Below the pieces are notes generated by a model that did not search any database, had not been told where the DNA came from, and saw nothing but the letters and a program-made list of their open reading frames with translations. A stretch of 36,040 nucleotides of DNA from Calothrix sp. MO_192.B10 (GTDB lineage Bacteria > Cyanobacteriota > Cyanobacteriia > Cyanobacteriales > Nostocaceae): the NCBI GenBank assembly GCA_030065055.1, contig JASJDS010000048.1:1-36040 (forward strand), read 5' to 3'. Positions 16,304 to 25,620 of the stretch are shown one piece after another (position 1 is the first letter of the stretch; the number at the start of each line of letters is the position of its first letter). The position numbers and the translations under genes are program-made.

Positions 16304-16455
16304 AATAAAATTGTTTGATGAATTCGTTTGCTTTTTTGACTGTCCCAAGTCATTTTCCAAAACGAGGTATTTTCCCCTGCTCCCTACTCCATTTATCTTT
16401 GTGGGAACGTTGCGTAAGTCCTAATAGCTATCCTTTGTAAAAATGGTGAGGCCCA

Positions 16456-16486
16456 GATCCCCGACTTTTTCAAAAAGTCGGGGATC
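16456..16486. terminator. Perfect hairpin gatccccgacttttt / aaaaagtcggggatc
   Basis: A 15-bp perfect stem with a one-base centre lies between the CRISPR array and the ArsC-like gene. An identical hairpin occurs at 25536-25566, and the flank is shared in inverted orientation (aaaatggtgaggccca here, aaaatggcgaggccca there). It is a mobile hairpin repeat that could also terminate transcription in both directions. Confidence 0.6.
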
Positions 16487-16577
16487 TTATCGTTAGAATC
16501 ATGAGACAATGCATAAATTCATATCTTAAGTCACCAGATGATTGAGAAAATTTCAAATACACCTATAGGAGTTATAT

Positions 16578-16934
16578 ATGTCAATTCAAGTCTACGGCAT
16601 ACCCAACTGTGGAACTTGTAAAAAGGCCTTCCAGTGGTTGAAAGACAATCAAGTTGACTATGAATTTATTAACACCAAAGAAAATCCCCCCAACCGCACA
16701 CAAATCCAAAGCTGGGTAGAATCCTTAGGCGCTAAACCAATGCGAAATACTTCTGGCCAATCTTACCGTGCATTGGGTGAAGAGAAAAAGAGTTGGACAG
16801 ATGAACAATGGATTGAAGCCTTTGCTGGAGATGCAATGCTGCTCAAACGTCCCTTATTCACAAAAGAAGAAAAAGCCGTAATGGTGGGTTTTCGGGATAA
16901 AGAAGAGACTATCCGAGAAAAATTGGGGTTGTAG
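16578..16934 (+). CDS. ArsC/Spx/MgsR-like thioredoxin-fold protein
   Basis: Small protein of 118 aa with the ArsC-family fold, common in cyanobacteria and similar to YffB and Spx/MgsR proteins. The N-terminal 'YGIPNCGTCKKAFQWL' has a CxxC redox site (Cys11 and Cys14). The 'LLKRPLF' segment near residue 90 is the conserved family Arg-Pro (cis-proline region). Usual ArsC members reduce arsenate; Spx-like ones bind RNA polymerase under thiol stress. The sequence does not decide between them, and no arsenic genes are nearby. An AGGAG box precedes the ATG. It is monocistronic. Confidence 0.82.
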   Translation: MSIQVYGIPNCGTCKKAFQWLKDNQVDYEFINTKENPPNRTQIQSWVESLGAKPMRNTSGQSYRALGEEKKSWTDEQWIEAFAGDAMLLKRPLFTKEEKAVMVGFRDKEETIREKLGL

Positions 16935-17198
16935 TTATGGTGGGTATCAACAACTCTATAAAAGAACGGGAATTTGCAAATATGTCATGCGATCGCTAAT
17001 AATTATAACAGAACTTTAGGTATTGCTGAATTGGAGTATGAATTTACATTTTGGGCATGAATAAACAACGATTCTTTGCGTCTTTGCGCCTTTGCGTGAG
17101 CCAAATCCCAAACCTGATTTATTCAATGTGAGATTTAAAAGCACGTGCTACTCTCGCTCCATTAAGATAGAACAAGTGTTTACTTTCATTACTATCCC

Positions 17199-17603
17199 AT
17201 GTCTGCTAGCAACTCATCTCTACAATCTACCCTCCAACGTCTCAAGGAAGTACGTATACAGTTACTACGTCTCCACAAAGCTTTATTAGAATACGAGCGT
17301 GCTACTTACGAGCAATTACATGGACGTATCCCCTCAAATGGGGAGTTTTTGCGACTTGTTCTAGAGCATGAGTGGTTTAGCTGGTTGCGTCCCATTTCTC
17401 AATTTATTGTTCAGATAGATGAGGAATTGAGCGCTAAAGAACCCATAACTTTAAATGCTGCTACTGAATTATTACAGACAGCACATAGTTTATTACAACC
17501 AGCAGAGGAAGGAAGTACCTTAGAAATGCGTTATCATCAAGCCATTCAACGAGATGTTGATATCGCTTTTATGCATGTTCAAATATCCCAATTATTCAAA
17601 TAA
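17199..17603 (+). CDS. Conserved small alpha-helical protein of unknown function
   Basis: 134 aa, predicted mostly helical and soluble, with no signal peptide or membrane segment. Visible segments are 'LKEVRIQLLRLHKALLEYER', 'LHGRIPSNGEFLRLVLEHEW' and 'WLRPISQFIVQIDE'. I do not recognise a named domain, although the pattern (hydrophobic heptads, central Trp-Leu-Arg-Pro) looks like a conserved bacterial hypothetical family. It lies 60 bp upstream of the helicase gene on the same strand and may be cotranscribed. Confidence 0.7.
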   Translation: MSASNSSLQSTLQRLKEVRIQLLRLHKALLEYERATYEQLHGRIPSNGEFLRLVLEHEWFSWLRPISQFIVQIDEELSAKEPITLNAATELLQTAHSLLQPAEEGSTLEMRYHQAIQRDVDIAFMHVQISQLFK

Positions 17604-17663
17604 TTCGTAAGTTATAATAATCAACAAATCTATGGTTGAGGTTCATCCAAAATCCAACATCGA

Positions 17664-19829
17664 ATGACAACTTTTTCCCGTCTTGCACCCTTTATCCAAG
17701 AATATATTTACAACCATAATTGGACGGAATTAAGACCAGTTCAAATAGCTGCTTGTGAAGTCATTTTTGACACAGATGCTCACTTGTTAGTAGCTGCGGG
17801 TACGGCGGCTGGTAAAACAGAAGCAGCGTTTTTACCAGTTGTCACCCAATTATATGAAAATCCTCCTCAGACTATTGGCGCGTTGTACATTGGTCCTATT
17901 AAAGCATTAATAAATGACCAATTTGAGCGGCTGAATTATTTACTCAAAGAAGCAGATATTCCCGTATGGCATTGGCATGGTGATGTTTCTCAAAGTCGGA
18001 AAAAACAGCTTTTGAAAAAACCCCAAGGTATTTTACAAATTACCCCAGAATCTTTAGAAAGTTTACTGATTAATAAACATCAGGAACTCATGGGTTTATT
18101 TGGTGATTTACGGTTTGTGATAATTGATGAAATTCATGCCTTTATGGGTTCGGAAAGAGGGTGTCAAATTCTTTGTCAATTACAGCGTTTAGCAAATATA
18201 ACTAAAGTCCAACATCGCCGCATTGGTTTATCTGCAACTCTGGGAGACTATTCCTTAGCTGAAGAATGGTTAAGTTCTGGTACTAATCAATCTGTGATTA
18301 CCCCCAAAATTGATGGAGGTAAACGTGCGATAAAATTAGCTTTAGAACACTTTTTTATTCCTGAAGAACTTGATATATCAGATATAAATGACTACGAGCA
18401 ATATATTTTTCACTTAAGTAAATCACGTAAATGTCTTATATTTGGCAACAATAAAACCCAGACGGAAACTATCATTTCATCCTTAAGAAAAATTGCCAAA
18501 ACATCAAGTTTACCAGATATTTATCACGTCCACCACGGCAGTATATCAGCTAGTTTACGTCAAGCTGCGGAAGATGCCATGCGTCAGCCCAATCAACCTG
18601 CGGTGACTGCTGCTACCCTTACCTTAGAAGTAGGTGTAGATATTGGTCATTTAGAAAGGGTAATTCAATTAGAATCTCCCCCCTCTGTAGCTAGTTTTCT
18701 CCAACGTTTAGGACGCACGGGACGCAGGGGGGAGGCTGCGGATATGCGTTTTGTGTGTGCAGAAAAAGAACCTTTACTGGAAGCACCACTTCCTGAGCAA
18801 ATTCCTTGGCAACTTTTACAATCCATTGCTATTATTCAACTCTATTTAGAAGAACGTTGGATTGAACCTATTCAACCACTAAAATATCCTTTAAGTCTGT
18901 TGTACCATCAGACAATGAGTATTTTAGCAGCAACAGAATCTATTTCCCCTGCTGCCCTGGCTAAACAGGTTTTAAGCCTGTCATCATTTGCCAATATTAC
19001 TAGGGAAGAGTTTAGGTTATTACTACGGTATTTAATTGATATTAATCATATCCAAAAAGCCGAAACTGGTAAATTAATTTTGGGTTTAGCTGGAGAGAAA
19101 ATAGTTAGTAAGTTCAAGTTTTATGCTGTATTTCCAGAAACTGTAGAATATATTGTCAAACAAGGAACTACGGAAATTGGCAGTATTATGATGCCTCCTC
19201 CTGTGGGTAATCAATTTGCTTTAGCAGGAAAAACTTGGGAAGTTACAGAAGTTGATTTCCGTAAAAAGACAATTTTAGTCAAACAAGTGGAAGGAAATGC
19301 CAGTATTTTTTGGCGGGGTGGTAGTGGTAATATTCATTCTAAAGTATTGCAGCGAATGCGGCAGATATTAATTGAGGATATGGAATATCCTTATTTACAA
19401 AAAAATGCGGTGAAACGCCTAGAAGATGCTCGTAAAATAGCACGAGATTATCAACTAAATCAACAGTATATTTTGCCTATTGGTAAAGATAAATCCTGTA
19501 TTTTACCTTGGATGGGTACGGTGGCTTTTCGCACCTTGGAAAGATTAATCAATAGCTTTTGCCGTGAGACTTTAGAAATTAAAAATATTCGCAGTGTTAA
19601 CCCTTACTATTTGATAATTAAGTTAAATAAAAATAAACTGAAACATATTTATCCGGAAATAATCTCTCTGTGCGAGCAAAGAATTACAGCAGATGATTTA
19701 CTCAGTGACGCTGAAGCGCCAGAAATGCAAAAATATGATAGGTTTATTCCTCATCCAATGTTACGCAAGGCGTTTATCTATGATTATTTAGATTTGGGGG
19801 AATTAAGACAAATAACTTCTGGCTGGTAA
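17664..19829 (+). CDS. Lhr-like DEAD/DEAH-box helicase
   Basis: Superfamily 2 helicase, 721 aa, that would use ATP to move along or unwind nucleic acid. An N-terminal Q-like element 'LRPVQIAA' precedes Walker A 'AAGTAAGKTE' (Lys51). Motif II is DEIH (155-158), motif III 'LSATLGD', motif V 'LTLEVGVDIG' and motif VI 'SFLQRLGRTGRRG'. DEIH and the Lhr-style motif VI suggest the Lhr/large-helicase-related group rather than RecQ or RecG. The C-terminal 330 residues contain an Lhr-core-like winged-helix/beta region ('GNQFALAGKTWEVTEVDF'). Lhr proteins are linked to DNA repair or RNA work, and such helicases also occur in defence loci. Here nothing else supports a defence role. Confidence 0.85.
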   Translation: MTTFSRLAPFIQEYIYNHNWTELRPVQIAACEVIFDTDAHLLVAAGTAAGKTEAAFLPVVTQLYENPPQTIGALYIGPIKALINDQFERLNYLLKEADIPVWHWHGDVSQSRKKQLLKKPQGILQITPESLESLLINKHQELMGLFGDLRFVIIDEIHAFMGSERGCQILCQLQRLANITKVQHRRIGLSATLGDYSLAEEWLSSGTNQSVITPKIDGGKRAIKLALEHFFIPEELDISDINDYEQYIFHLSKSRKCLIFGNNKTQTETIISSLRKIAKTSSLPDIYHVHHGSISASLRQAAEDAMRQPNQPAVTAATLTLEVGVDIGHLERVIQLESPPSVASFLQRLGRTGRRGEAADMRFVCAEKEPLLEAPLPEQIPWQLLQSIAIIQLYLEERWIEPIQPLKYPLSLLYHQTMSILAATESISPAALAKQVLSLSSFANITREEFRLLLRYLIDINHIQKAETGKLILGLAGEKIVSKFKFYAVFPETVEYIVKQGTTEIGSIMMPPPVGNQFALAGKTWEVTEVDFRKKTILVKQVEGNASIFWRGGSGNIHSKVLQRMRQILIEDMEYPYLQKNAVKRLEDARKIARDYQLNQQYILPIGKDKSCILPWMGTVAFRTLERLINSFCRETLEIKNIRSVNPYYLIIKLNKNKLKHIYPEIISLCEQRITADDLLSDAEAPEMQKYDRFIPHPMLRKAFIYDYLDLGELRQITSGW

Positions 19830-19942
19830 AGATGCTATTTCAGGGTAGATTTGATATGAGCGATCGCTTGGTATAATACCAACATCAATTATCTTGATAA
19901 TTCCCCCTTTATTGCCTTTATCATAGATGCACTTCAATCAAT

Positions 19943-20227
19943 TTAGAAGGGGAATTTCCATGGAAATGGAAAATTTTTGGGTAAAATAGTTCCTGCTCCT
20001 CCTTCTTCCCCTACAGCTGCAGTTGTTATGGGATTAGTATCTCCCCCTTCTTCTCCTACAGCTTGAGTTGTTGCTATGGGATTGGTATCTCCTCCCTCTT
20101 CTCCTACAGCTTGAGTTGTTACATCAGTACCTCCTGAAACTTTTTCTGCTTCCTCGTTGCTCAGTTGTGTCATTTCCCAAGCAAGTGATTCTAATTCAGT
20201 AATATCTAAGGAAAATGGGTGTTTCAT
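19943..20227 (-). CDS. Graspetide (omega-ester RiPP) precursor peptide with three TTxxxxEE cores
   Basis: 94-aa ribosomal peptide precursor. Residues 1-33 look like a leader: 'MKHPFSLDITELESLAWEM', then 'LSNEEAEKVSGG', ending in a Gly-Gly site (32-33) of the kind cut by C39-type peptidase transporters. Three core repeats follow: TTQAVGEE (37-44), TTQAVGEE (53-60) and TTAAVGEE (68-75), joined by GGDTNPI linkers. TTxxxxEE is the motif of plesiocin-type (group 2) graspetides, in which an ATP-grasp ligase links Thr to Glu side chains through two esters per motif. A tail ending in NFPFPWKFPF follows. An AGGAGAT site lies before the ATG. No ATP-grasp ligase, protease or transporter gene is visible within the window, so its enzymes must lie elsewhere. 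Confidence 0.85.
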   Translation of the reverse strand: MKHPFSLDITELESLAWEMTQLSNEEAEKVSGGTDVTTQAVGEEGGDTNPIATTQAVGEEGGDTNPITTAAVGEEGGAGTILPKNFPFPWKFPF

Positions 20228-20586
20228 TTCAATCTCCTAGATTAGTCAGACGAAAATCAATATAAACCTCGTCTACCTTGAGAACCGTAGTTTTCTAACG
20301 TGACTTTGGGATTGCTTCCTTACGTCGCAATGACACATCTGAATAATTAGAAACTCCAGGTTTCAACATGGATGAGGCTCATATATATTGATTCTGTGTA
20401 TGAATTATGCACATTTGAATCAACCATTGACAATTCAATCATAAGGTAATATATATTTCATTTATAGATATTTTTCGGTAATATTAATTTCCTAAAACTG
20501 CAATAATTATTTCATTTTTAAGTTATTAATGGATTCATTCAAAACACAGAAATTTATCAAAAATAAGAAATTAATAAAAAAATAAT

Positions 20587-20759
20587 GCGTTGCTGAATCC
20601 TTACATGAAATGTAAAACATCAGGTATATTAAACTCTTTTTCTCTGCGCCTGGAGCGCCTCCCTTCGGGTTCGCCACTTTGCTTATGCCGGGGAACCCGT
20701 CCACCGCAAGTGGACTCACTGCGTGAGACAAATTCATATCTTACTTGATTCAGCAATGC
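20587..20759. repeat. MITE-like element with 13-bp terminal inverted repeats
   Basis: gcgttgctgaatc (20587-20599) and gattcagcaatgc (20747-20759) are inverted repeats with one mismatch. The 173-bp interior has no ORF but contains repeat modules (near 20685) found inverted near 123. The rest of the 20231-20890 gap is AT-rich with a short 'cgcagagaacgcagag' repeat near 20786. I see no further gene there. Confidence 0.65.
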
Positions 20760-20920
20760 CAGATAAATTATTCAAATAAATAAACCGCAGAGAACGCAGA
20801 GAACGCAGAGGAATGAGAAAGAGAGAGGAATTTTGCAGACTGATTCTTATCACGAGTATTTAGAGAGGATAACAATGTGATAGTTTTGTTATGATTATCT
20901 CTATATATTTCCAAGTCAGG

Positions 20921-21871
20921 ATGGAAAAGGCTTCAAATTTACTACTTAAACTAACACGGCGCTTGTTTACAGATACAGACGAGCAAGAAAAATTTATTCA
21001 TGCCTTAATTACTCCCCAACCTTTTCATCCCTGTATTCTTTGGTGCCAAGAAAAGCCACCAGAGAATCCTTTTATGGTGGCAGAATCTATTCCTTGGCAG
21101 CCAAATTTCATCGAACGTTTATCTTTACAAGAAAAACCAGGTAAACATCCCTTACACGAACAAGGTTATTTTTATTGTTTGGATTTTTCTTCGGTATTTG
21201 CGGCATCTACCTTACTTGCTATTAAGCAACCTATTAAGTACATTGTTGATATGTGTGCTGCCCCTGGTGGTAAAAGTATATTCGCATGGAAATTATTACA
21301 ACCGGATTTACTTATTGGCAATGAAGTAATTGGCAAACGTCTGGGAATGTTAATTGCTAATTTAAAGCGTTGTCATATCCAACCTGCTTTGGTAACTAAT
21401 AGAGATTCGAGTATTTTTGCTCAAGAAATACCATTATCTAGTAACTTAGTCATAGTTGATGCACCTTGTACTGGACAATCTTTACTAGCAAAAGGCGATA
21501 CAGCACCAGGTTGTTTTCATCCTAGTTCAATTAATAGAAGTGCTAACCGACAAAAACGAATTATTGCTAATTCTGCTCAAGTTGTTGCACCCCAAGGGTA
21601 TCTAGCTTATATGACTTGTGCCTATTCCCCAGAAGAAAATGAGCGAGTTTGTCAATGGTTTTTAAAACGCTTTCCTCAATTTAAGGCGGTGGAAGTTCCC
21701 CATTTACAACCCTATCAATCCCATCTAGCTACTATTCACTGTTATCGAATGTTTCCCCAGGATGGTTTAGGTGCAGGTTCATTTACTGCACTATTTCAAA
21801 ATACTGATGGTAGTGAAGCTAAGGAAATGAATTTTGATAATTTATCTAGTGTTTGGCGGAATAACATCTAG
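20921..21871 (+). CDS. RsmB/NOP2-like RNA (cytosine-5) methyltransferase
   Basis: Putative 5-methylcytosine RNA methyltransferase of the RsmB/NOP/Sun family, about 316 aa and shorter than RsmB (about 430) because the N-terminal NusB-like domain is missing. Numbered from ATG 20921: SAM motif I 'DMCAAPGGKS' (about 111-120), the release Cys183 in 'VDAPCTGQSLLAKG', and the nucleophile Cys233 in 'MTCAYSPEENE'. The catalytic residues are present, so it should methylate rRNA or tRNA; the target is unknown. I start at 20921 because MEKASNLLLKL looks like the family N terminus; an in-frame ATG at 20891 is possible. Its 3' end overlaps the convergent PPC gene by 30 bp. Confidence 0.85.
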   Translation: MEKASNLLLKLTRRLFTDTDEQEKFIHALITPQPFHPCILWCQEKPPENPFMVAESIPWQPNFIERLSLQEKPGKHPLHEQGYFYCLDFSSVFAASTLLAIKQPIKYIVDMCAAPGGKSIFAWKLLQPDLLIGNEVIGKRLGMLIANLKRCHIQPALVTNRDSSIFAQEIPLSSNLVIVDAPCTGQSLLAKGDTAPGCFHPSSINRSANRQKRIIANSAQVVAPQGYLAYMTCAYSPEENERVCQWFLKRFPQFKAVEVPHLQPYQSHLATIHCYRMFPQDGLGAGSFTALFQNTDGSEAKEMNFDNLSSVWRNNI

Positions 21872-22246
21872 TTCTAGATAACCTGTTTGTTCATCCATAG
21901 TTCTGATAAATTGAAAGTCTTCACTAGTACCGATGACTATTTCTGCTGTTGTGTAAATAATACAGCCTTCATTGAGGTGCCCACCGATAATTTTACCATA
22001 GCGATCGCTAATTGCAATATGTAAATGTAAACCTGTGGTGGCAATAGTCCCATTCAGGGAAATAATTTCAAATTTCTCTGTGATAACAGTGCTTTGCTGT
22101 TGATTGGCAAAGCGAATATTTACTTGCTTTAAACTGCCAATTGCCGTCAAGATAAATCCTGCTTGAATATTGTTTTTCCAGGCAAAGTTTTTTAAACTCA
22201 GTTTTAAATCAGAATTTGGCTTAAGCCTAATAGCAAAGACTTTCAC
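21842..22246 (-). CDS. PPC (DUF296) domain protein
   Basis: 134-aa single-domain protein of the plants-and-prokaryotes-conserved (PPC/DUF296) family. Motifs include 'ILTAIGSLKQVNIRFANQ', 'TTGLHLHIAISD' and 'IIGGHLNEGCIIYTTAEIVI', whose conserved His residues form the family metal-like site. Plant members carry AT-hooks and act in DNA binding; bacterial stand-alone members form trimers of unknown function. No AT-hook is present here. It is convergent with the RNA methyltransferase, with the 3' ends overlapping. Confidence 0.88.
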   Translation of the reverse strand: MKVFAIRLKPNSDLKLSLKNFAWKNNIQAGFILTAIGSLKQVNIRFANQQQSTVITEKFEIISLNGTIATTGLHLHIAISDRYGKIIGGHLNEGCIIYTTAEIVIGTSEDFQFIRTMDEQTGYLELDVIPPNTR

Positions 22247-22349
22247 GAGCTTTAACCTAGTATTTTTACTGAACCTTTTATCCTGAATTTTTTAATAAAA
22301 TATACCTATTCATATTGGTTAGAGATCACATCTTACCATGCCTTCGGCT

Positions 22350-22502
22350 TCCCTCTCCTTAATACTTCACCAAATTAATTTTGCGAGGTGGACATCCAAC
22401 CGCCAGGGACTTAGAGTCCCTGGCTAATAGCAAAAGTCCTATAAATAGGACTGATGCAATACCCCTCATAACTAATGTGGTGGAACAATAAGGAGAGGGA
22501 TT
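22350..22502. repeat. MITE-like element containing a double hairpin
   Basis: Ends tccctctcctta (near 22351) and taaggagaggga (near 22490) are inverted repeats that extend imperfectly for about 25 nt. Inside are two perfect hairpins, ccagggac/gtccctgg (22403-22423) and agtcct/aggact (22435-22452). A similar pair of hairpins with different stem bases lies at 25621-25669. Confidence 0.6.
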
Positions 22503-22565
22503 GAGGGTGAGGTTTTAACTGACTTACTTACTGATAACTGATAACTGACAAAAAGGGTGATAAAT

Positions 22566-25028
22566 ATGCCACTTGATTCACTGCATAGTCAAAATATTAA
22601 ATCTCAAGTTGAATCTATATTACAACTTTTACAGCAAGAAACAGGACTACGCAATTATGATATTACTCCCATACAAATATCCTTAGAAAAAGCAATCTCA
22701 CCCAAATTTGAAATTGTATTTGCTGGTGCTTTTAGTGCCGGTAAATCGATGTTAATCAATGCACTGCTAGAACGGGAATTGCTTTACAGTGCAGAGGGAC
22801 ACGCCACAGGGACAGAATGCAAAATTGAATATGCAGCAGCGAATGAAGAAAGGGTAATTTTAACCTTTTTAAGCGAAGCTGAAATTCGAGAACAGGCTCT
22901 CAACTTATGTCAGCAGCTAGGATTTAATACGGTTAATAATATAAACGAAGCTGAAGTCATTGATTTACTCCAACAAGGGTGTCAAGCCATTATCGAACAA
23001 GAAGGTGGGGAAAGTAAGTCAGAAAGAGCAAAACAGGCGAAGGCTTTAATACTGCTACTTGATGGGTATATGGCAAATCGCGATCGCATTCATGCTATCA
23101 ATAATAATATATACCCTATGGAGGAGTTTAATTTCACCAACCTCAAGGAAGCGGCAGGGTATGCTCGTCGTGGTAGCAATAGTGCGGTTTTAAAGCGAAT
23201 TGAATATTACTGCCATCATCCCTTATTGCAGGATGGCAATGTGGTTATAGACACGCCGGGAATTGATGCACCGGTGGAAAAGGATGCACAATTAACCTAT
23301 GACAAAATCCAACATCCCGACACATCAGCGGTGGTATGTGTGTTGAAGCCAGCAGCAGCGGGTGATATGACAAAGGAGGAAACCCAACTACTGGAGATGA
23401 TGCGAGGGAATAGTGGTATCCGCGATAGGGTTTTTTATGTATTCAACCGCATTGATGAAACTTGGTACAATCAGCAACTGCGCTCTCGGCTAGATAATTT
23501 AATTACCGAGCAATTTCACCACACCAGTAAGGTATTTAAAACCAGTGGTTTGTTAGGATTTTACGGCAGTCAAATTAAACAAACAACTGGGAATAATCGG
23601 TTTGGTTTAGACTCAGTTTTTGCTGAGAGTATTAAAGGATTGGATGGGGAGGAGGAGACACCACAATTTGTCAATGAGTTCCTCCGTTATTGCGCTAACT
23701 CTGGTAAACTTGCACCCAGTAAGTTTCGTATTTCTGTGAATAGCTTTGAAACTCCCAATCAAAATTACGTGCGGATTTTATCAGAGCAAGGGACACCATT
23801 ATTAAATCAATTAGTTAAAGATAGTGGAGTTGAGGAATTTCGCACCGCTATTACTCGCTATCTAACGGAAGAAAAACGACCCCAACTATTTAAAAATTTA
23901 GCTGATGATTTAGAAGATATTTGCATCCAACTGAAAAAACATTATCAAACCTTGCAAAGGGATTTACACAGCCAACCCCAAGAAATTGAGGCAATGAAAG
24001 AGCAAGAATTACAACGCCTCAATCAGCAATTACAGGAAGTTGGCAATGAATTTAGCCAGCATATGGCGATGGAAATTAATCACATTACAACCAATGCTTG
24101 TCATGGATTTGAGGCAGATTTTCAGCAATTACAATCACGCATGATTCACCGCTTAGATGAATTATTAGATACCTTCTCTATCGCAGACGCATACCGCAGT
24201 GCTACCCTCAACCATCCTCGCAATGCTACTGCACCTTTAATTGCCATTTTAGTGGAAGCTCTCTATTATTTATCCAATCAATTAGAAGATATTTTAGTTG
24301 CATCTTCCCAAGAAGTAATTGCCAATATTTTCCAAAGATTAATGGAGAATATTCGCAAATCAGAATACTATCGGCAATTATATCGTTTATTAGGTAATGA
24401 TAGTGGCATCGAACCGGAATTAAAACAATTAGAAAAAGCAGTAGATAGTGCTATTATAAGTGCAGCGAGAATAGAATGCGATCGCTTTGTCAGAGAGAGT
24501 CCTAGATTTTATGATGAGGGCACTTTTTCTATCTATCAATTCCGTCAAACATTGCAACAAACTTCCCAAGGTTATGACTGTGAAAGTATGATGGAAGCTG
24601 AACCTGCAATTCGGCAATTATTGAAGTTAGATTTTGAACCGAAGGTATCGGAAACAATCCGCAAAAATTTCCGCCAAGTCATCAATCAAACCCTGAAAAC
24701 TCTGTTGTTACCAATGGCGGAGAAACAGGCAGATGTGATTTTACAGCAGTACTCCCATGCACGTAATTATTTGCAGCAGACATTGGAGAAGGAAGCAGGG
24801 GATAAAATTCTCAGCAATCAGCGTTTATTGAGTGAGATTGAGCAGAAAATAGATATATACAATGATGCTGTTAATGCTATCAATCGCGATTTACAAATGA
24901 TGGGTTTGTACGAGCATTTATTACCTGTGATTGATGATTTTGATGAGGTAGTGGATGTTGTTACTCAGGAAATAGTTGATAGCAAAGTAGCAAGTAATGG
25001 TGTTAATAATCAGGTATTAAATAATTAA
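22566..25028 (+). CDS. Bacterial dynamin-like GTPase
   Basis: Large membrane-remodelling GTPase, about 820 aa, of the dynamin superfamily (compare BDLP of Nostoc punctiforme). Motifs: G1 'FAGAFSAGKSMLINALL' (near residues 53-67), G2-region Thr in 'HATGTECKI', G3 'VVIDTPGIDAPVEKD' and G4 'VFYVFNRIDETW'. The C-terminal 500 residues are helical with heptads ('EQELQRLNQQLQEVGNEF') and form the stalk. A hydrophobic membrane paddle is plausible in the region around 'TAPLIAILVEALYYLSNQ'. I use ATG 22566, which has AAGGGTG eight bases upstream, rather than the GTG at 22557. It is followed by the two KGK genes on the same strand, 117 bp away, with a repeat between them; a shared operon is uncertain. 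Confidence 0.9.
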   Translation: MPLDSLHSQNIKSQVESILQLLQQETGLRNYDITPIQISLEKAISPKFEIVFAGAFSAGKSMLINALLERELLYSAEGHATGTECKIEYAAANEERVILTFLSEAEIREQALNLCQQLGFNTVNNINEAEVIDLLQQGCQAIIEQEGGESKSERAKQAKALILLLDGYMANRDRIHAINNNIYPMEEFNFTNLKEAAGYARRGSNSAVLKRIEYYCHHPLLQDGNVVIDTPGIDAPVEKDAQLTYDKIQHPDTSAVVCVLKPAAAGDMTKEETQLLEMMRGNSGIRDRVFYVFNRIDETWYNQQLRSRLDNLITEQFHHTSKVFKTSGLLGFYGSQIKQTTGNNRFGLDSVFAESIKGLDGEEETPQFVNEFLRYCANSGKLAPSKFRISVNSFETPNQNYVRILSEQGTPLLNQLVKDSGVEEFRTAITRYLTEEKRPQLFKNLADDLEDICIQLKKHYQTLQRDLHSQPQEIEAMKEQELQRLNQQLQEVGNEFSQHMAMEINHITTNACHGFEADFQQLQSRMIHRLDELLDTFSIADAYRSATLNHPRNATAPLIAILVEALYYLSNQLEDILVASSQEVIANIFQRLMENIRKSEYYRQLYRLLGNDSGIEPELKQLEKAVDSAIISAARIECDRFVRESPRFYDEGTFSIYQFRQTLQQTSQGYDCESMMEAEPAIRQLLKLDFEPKVSETIRKNFRQVINQTLKTLLLPMAEKQADVILQQYSHARNYLQQTLEKEAGDKILSNQRLLSEIEQKIDIYNDAVNAINRDLQMMGLYEHLLPVIDDFDEVVDVVTQEIVDSKVASNGVNNQVLNN

Positions 25029-25145
25029 TGTTTTGTAGGGTGCGTTACGCTAAAAGCTAACGCACCGAAAAGATTAGCGGATGGTGCGTTACTACGTACT
25101 TTTCAAAAATCAAATAATAATCCTATAGTGATAAGAGGAAATATC

Positions 25146-25514
25146 ATGGAAAATAAATTTCAACAAATTGATCAAGCATCTGTATTATCCTGGGAACCTT
25201 GTACCCTTAAAATTAATAAATTAATATCTTCTATATATCAATTCTTAGGAGATGAGGGATGGGAAAACGTTAGAGAGAATTTAGATTCTGCTGGTTCAGG
25301 TCAAATACCAGAAATGAATGAAAAATTACTTTTTATTGAAGGGATGAGGTGTGAACTTTTACAACCTGGTAAAGATTGGCAAAAAGGTAGAGTTAAAATC
25401 AAAGTATCTCTAGAATTCTGTCCCGATGAACCAGAGATAGAAGCAATATCAGAAAATACTACTTCTGAATCATCTCTTGATGATATTCGCCGTAAATTAA
25501 ATCAAGTTAATTAA
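25146..25514 (+). CDS. KGK-domain protein (first of a tandem pair)
   Basis: 122-aa cyanobacterial protein with a KGK domain. The diagnostic part is 'CELLQPGKDWQKGRVKIKVS' followed by LEFCPDEPE, and the C terminus is 'SSLDDIRRKLNQ'. ATG 25146 has AGAGGA upstream; the longer GTG start adds six implausible residues. Function of KGK proteins is not known to me. The second copy at 25792 shares the WxKG(R/K) core and the same C-terminal 'LDDIRRK', so the two arose by duplication, though they are now far diverged. Confidence 0.82.
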   Translation: MENKFQQIDQASVLSWEPCTLKINKLISSIYQFLGDEGWENVRENLDSAGSGQIPEMNEKLLFIEGMRCELLQPGKDWQKGRVKIKVSLEFCPDEPEIEAISENTTSESSLDDIRRKLNQVN

Positions 25515-25535
25515 TATAGTCACTTTGAATCATAA

Positions 25536-25566
25536 GATCCCCGACTTTTTCAAAAAGTCGGGGATC
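25536..25566. terminator. Perfect hairpin repeat, second copy
   Basis: Identical 31-nt hairpin to 16456-16486 (gatccccgac/gtcggggatc arms) located right after the first KGK gene. It carries the same flank in inverted orientation. Likely a mobile repeat that may also end or attenuate transcripts. Confidence 0.6.
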
Positions 25567-25620
25567 TGGGCCTCGCCATTTTGACCAAGATATAATTTTT
25601 GAGCCTAGCTGCATATACTG

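Noticed and set aside
17664-19829. Lhr-like helicase as part of a defence island
   Set aside because: Its only close partner is a small unknown protein, and no nuclease, methylase or other defence-type gene is adjacent.
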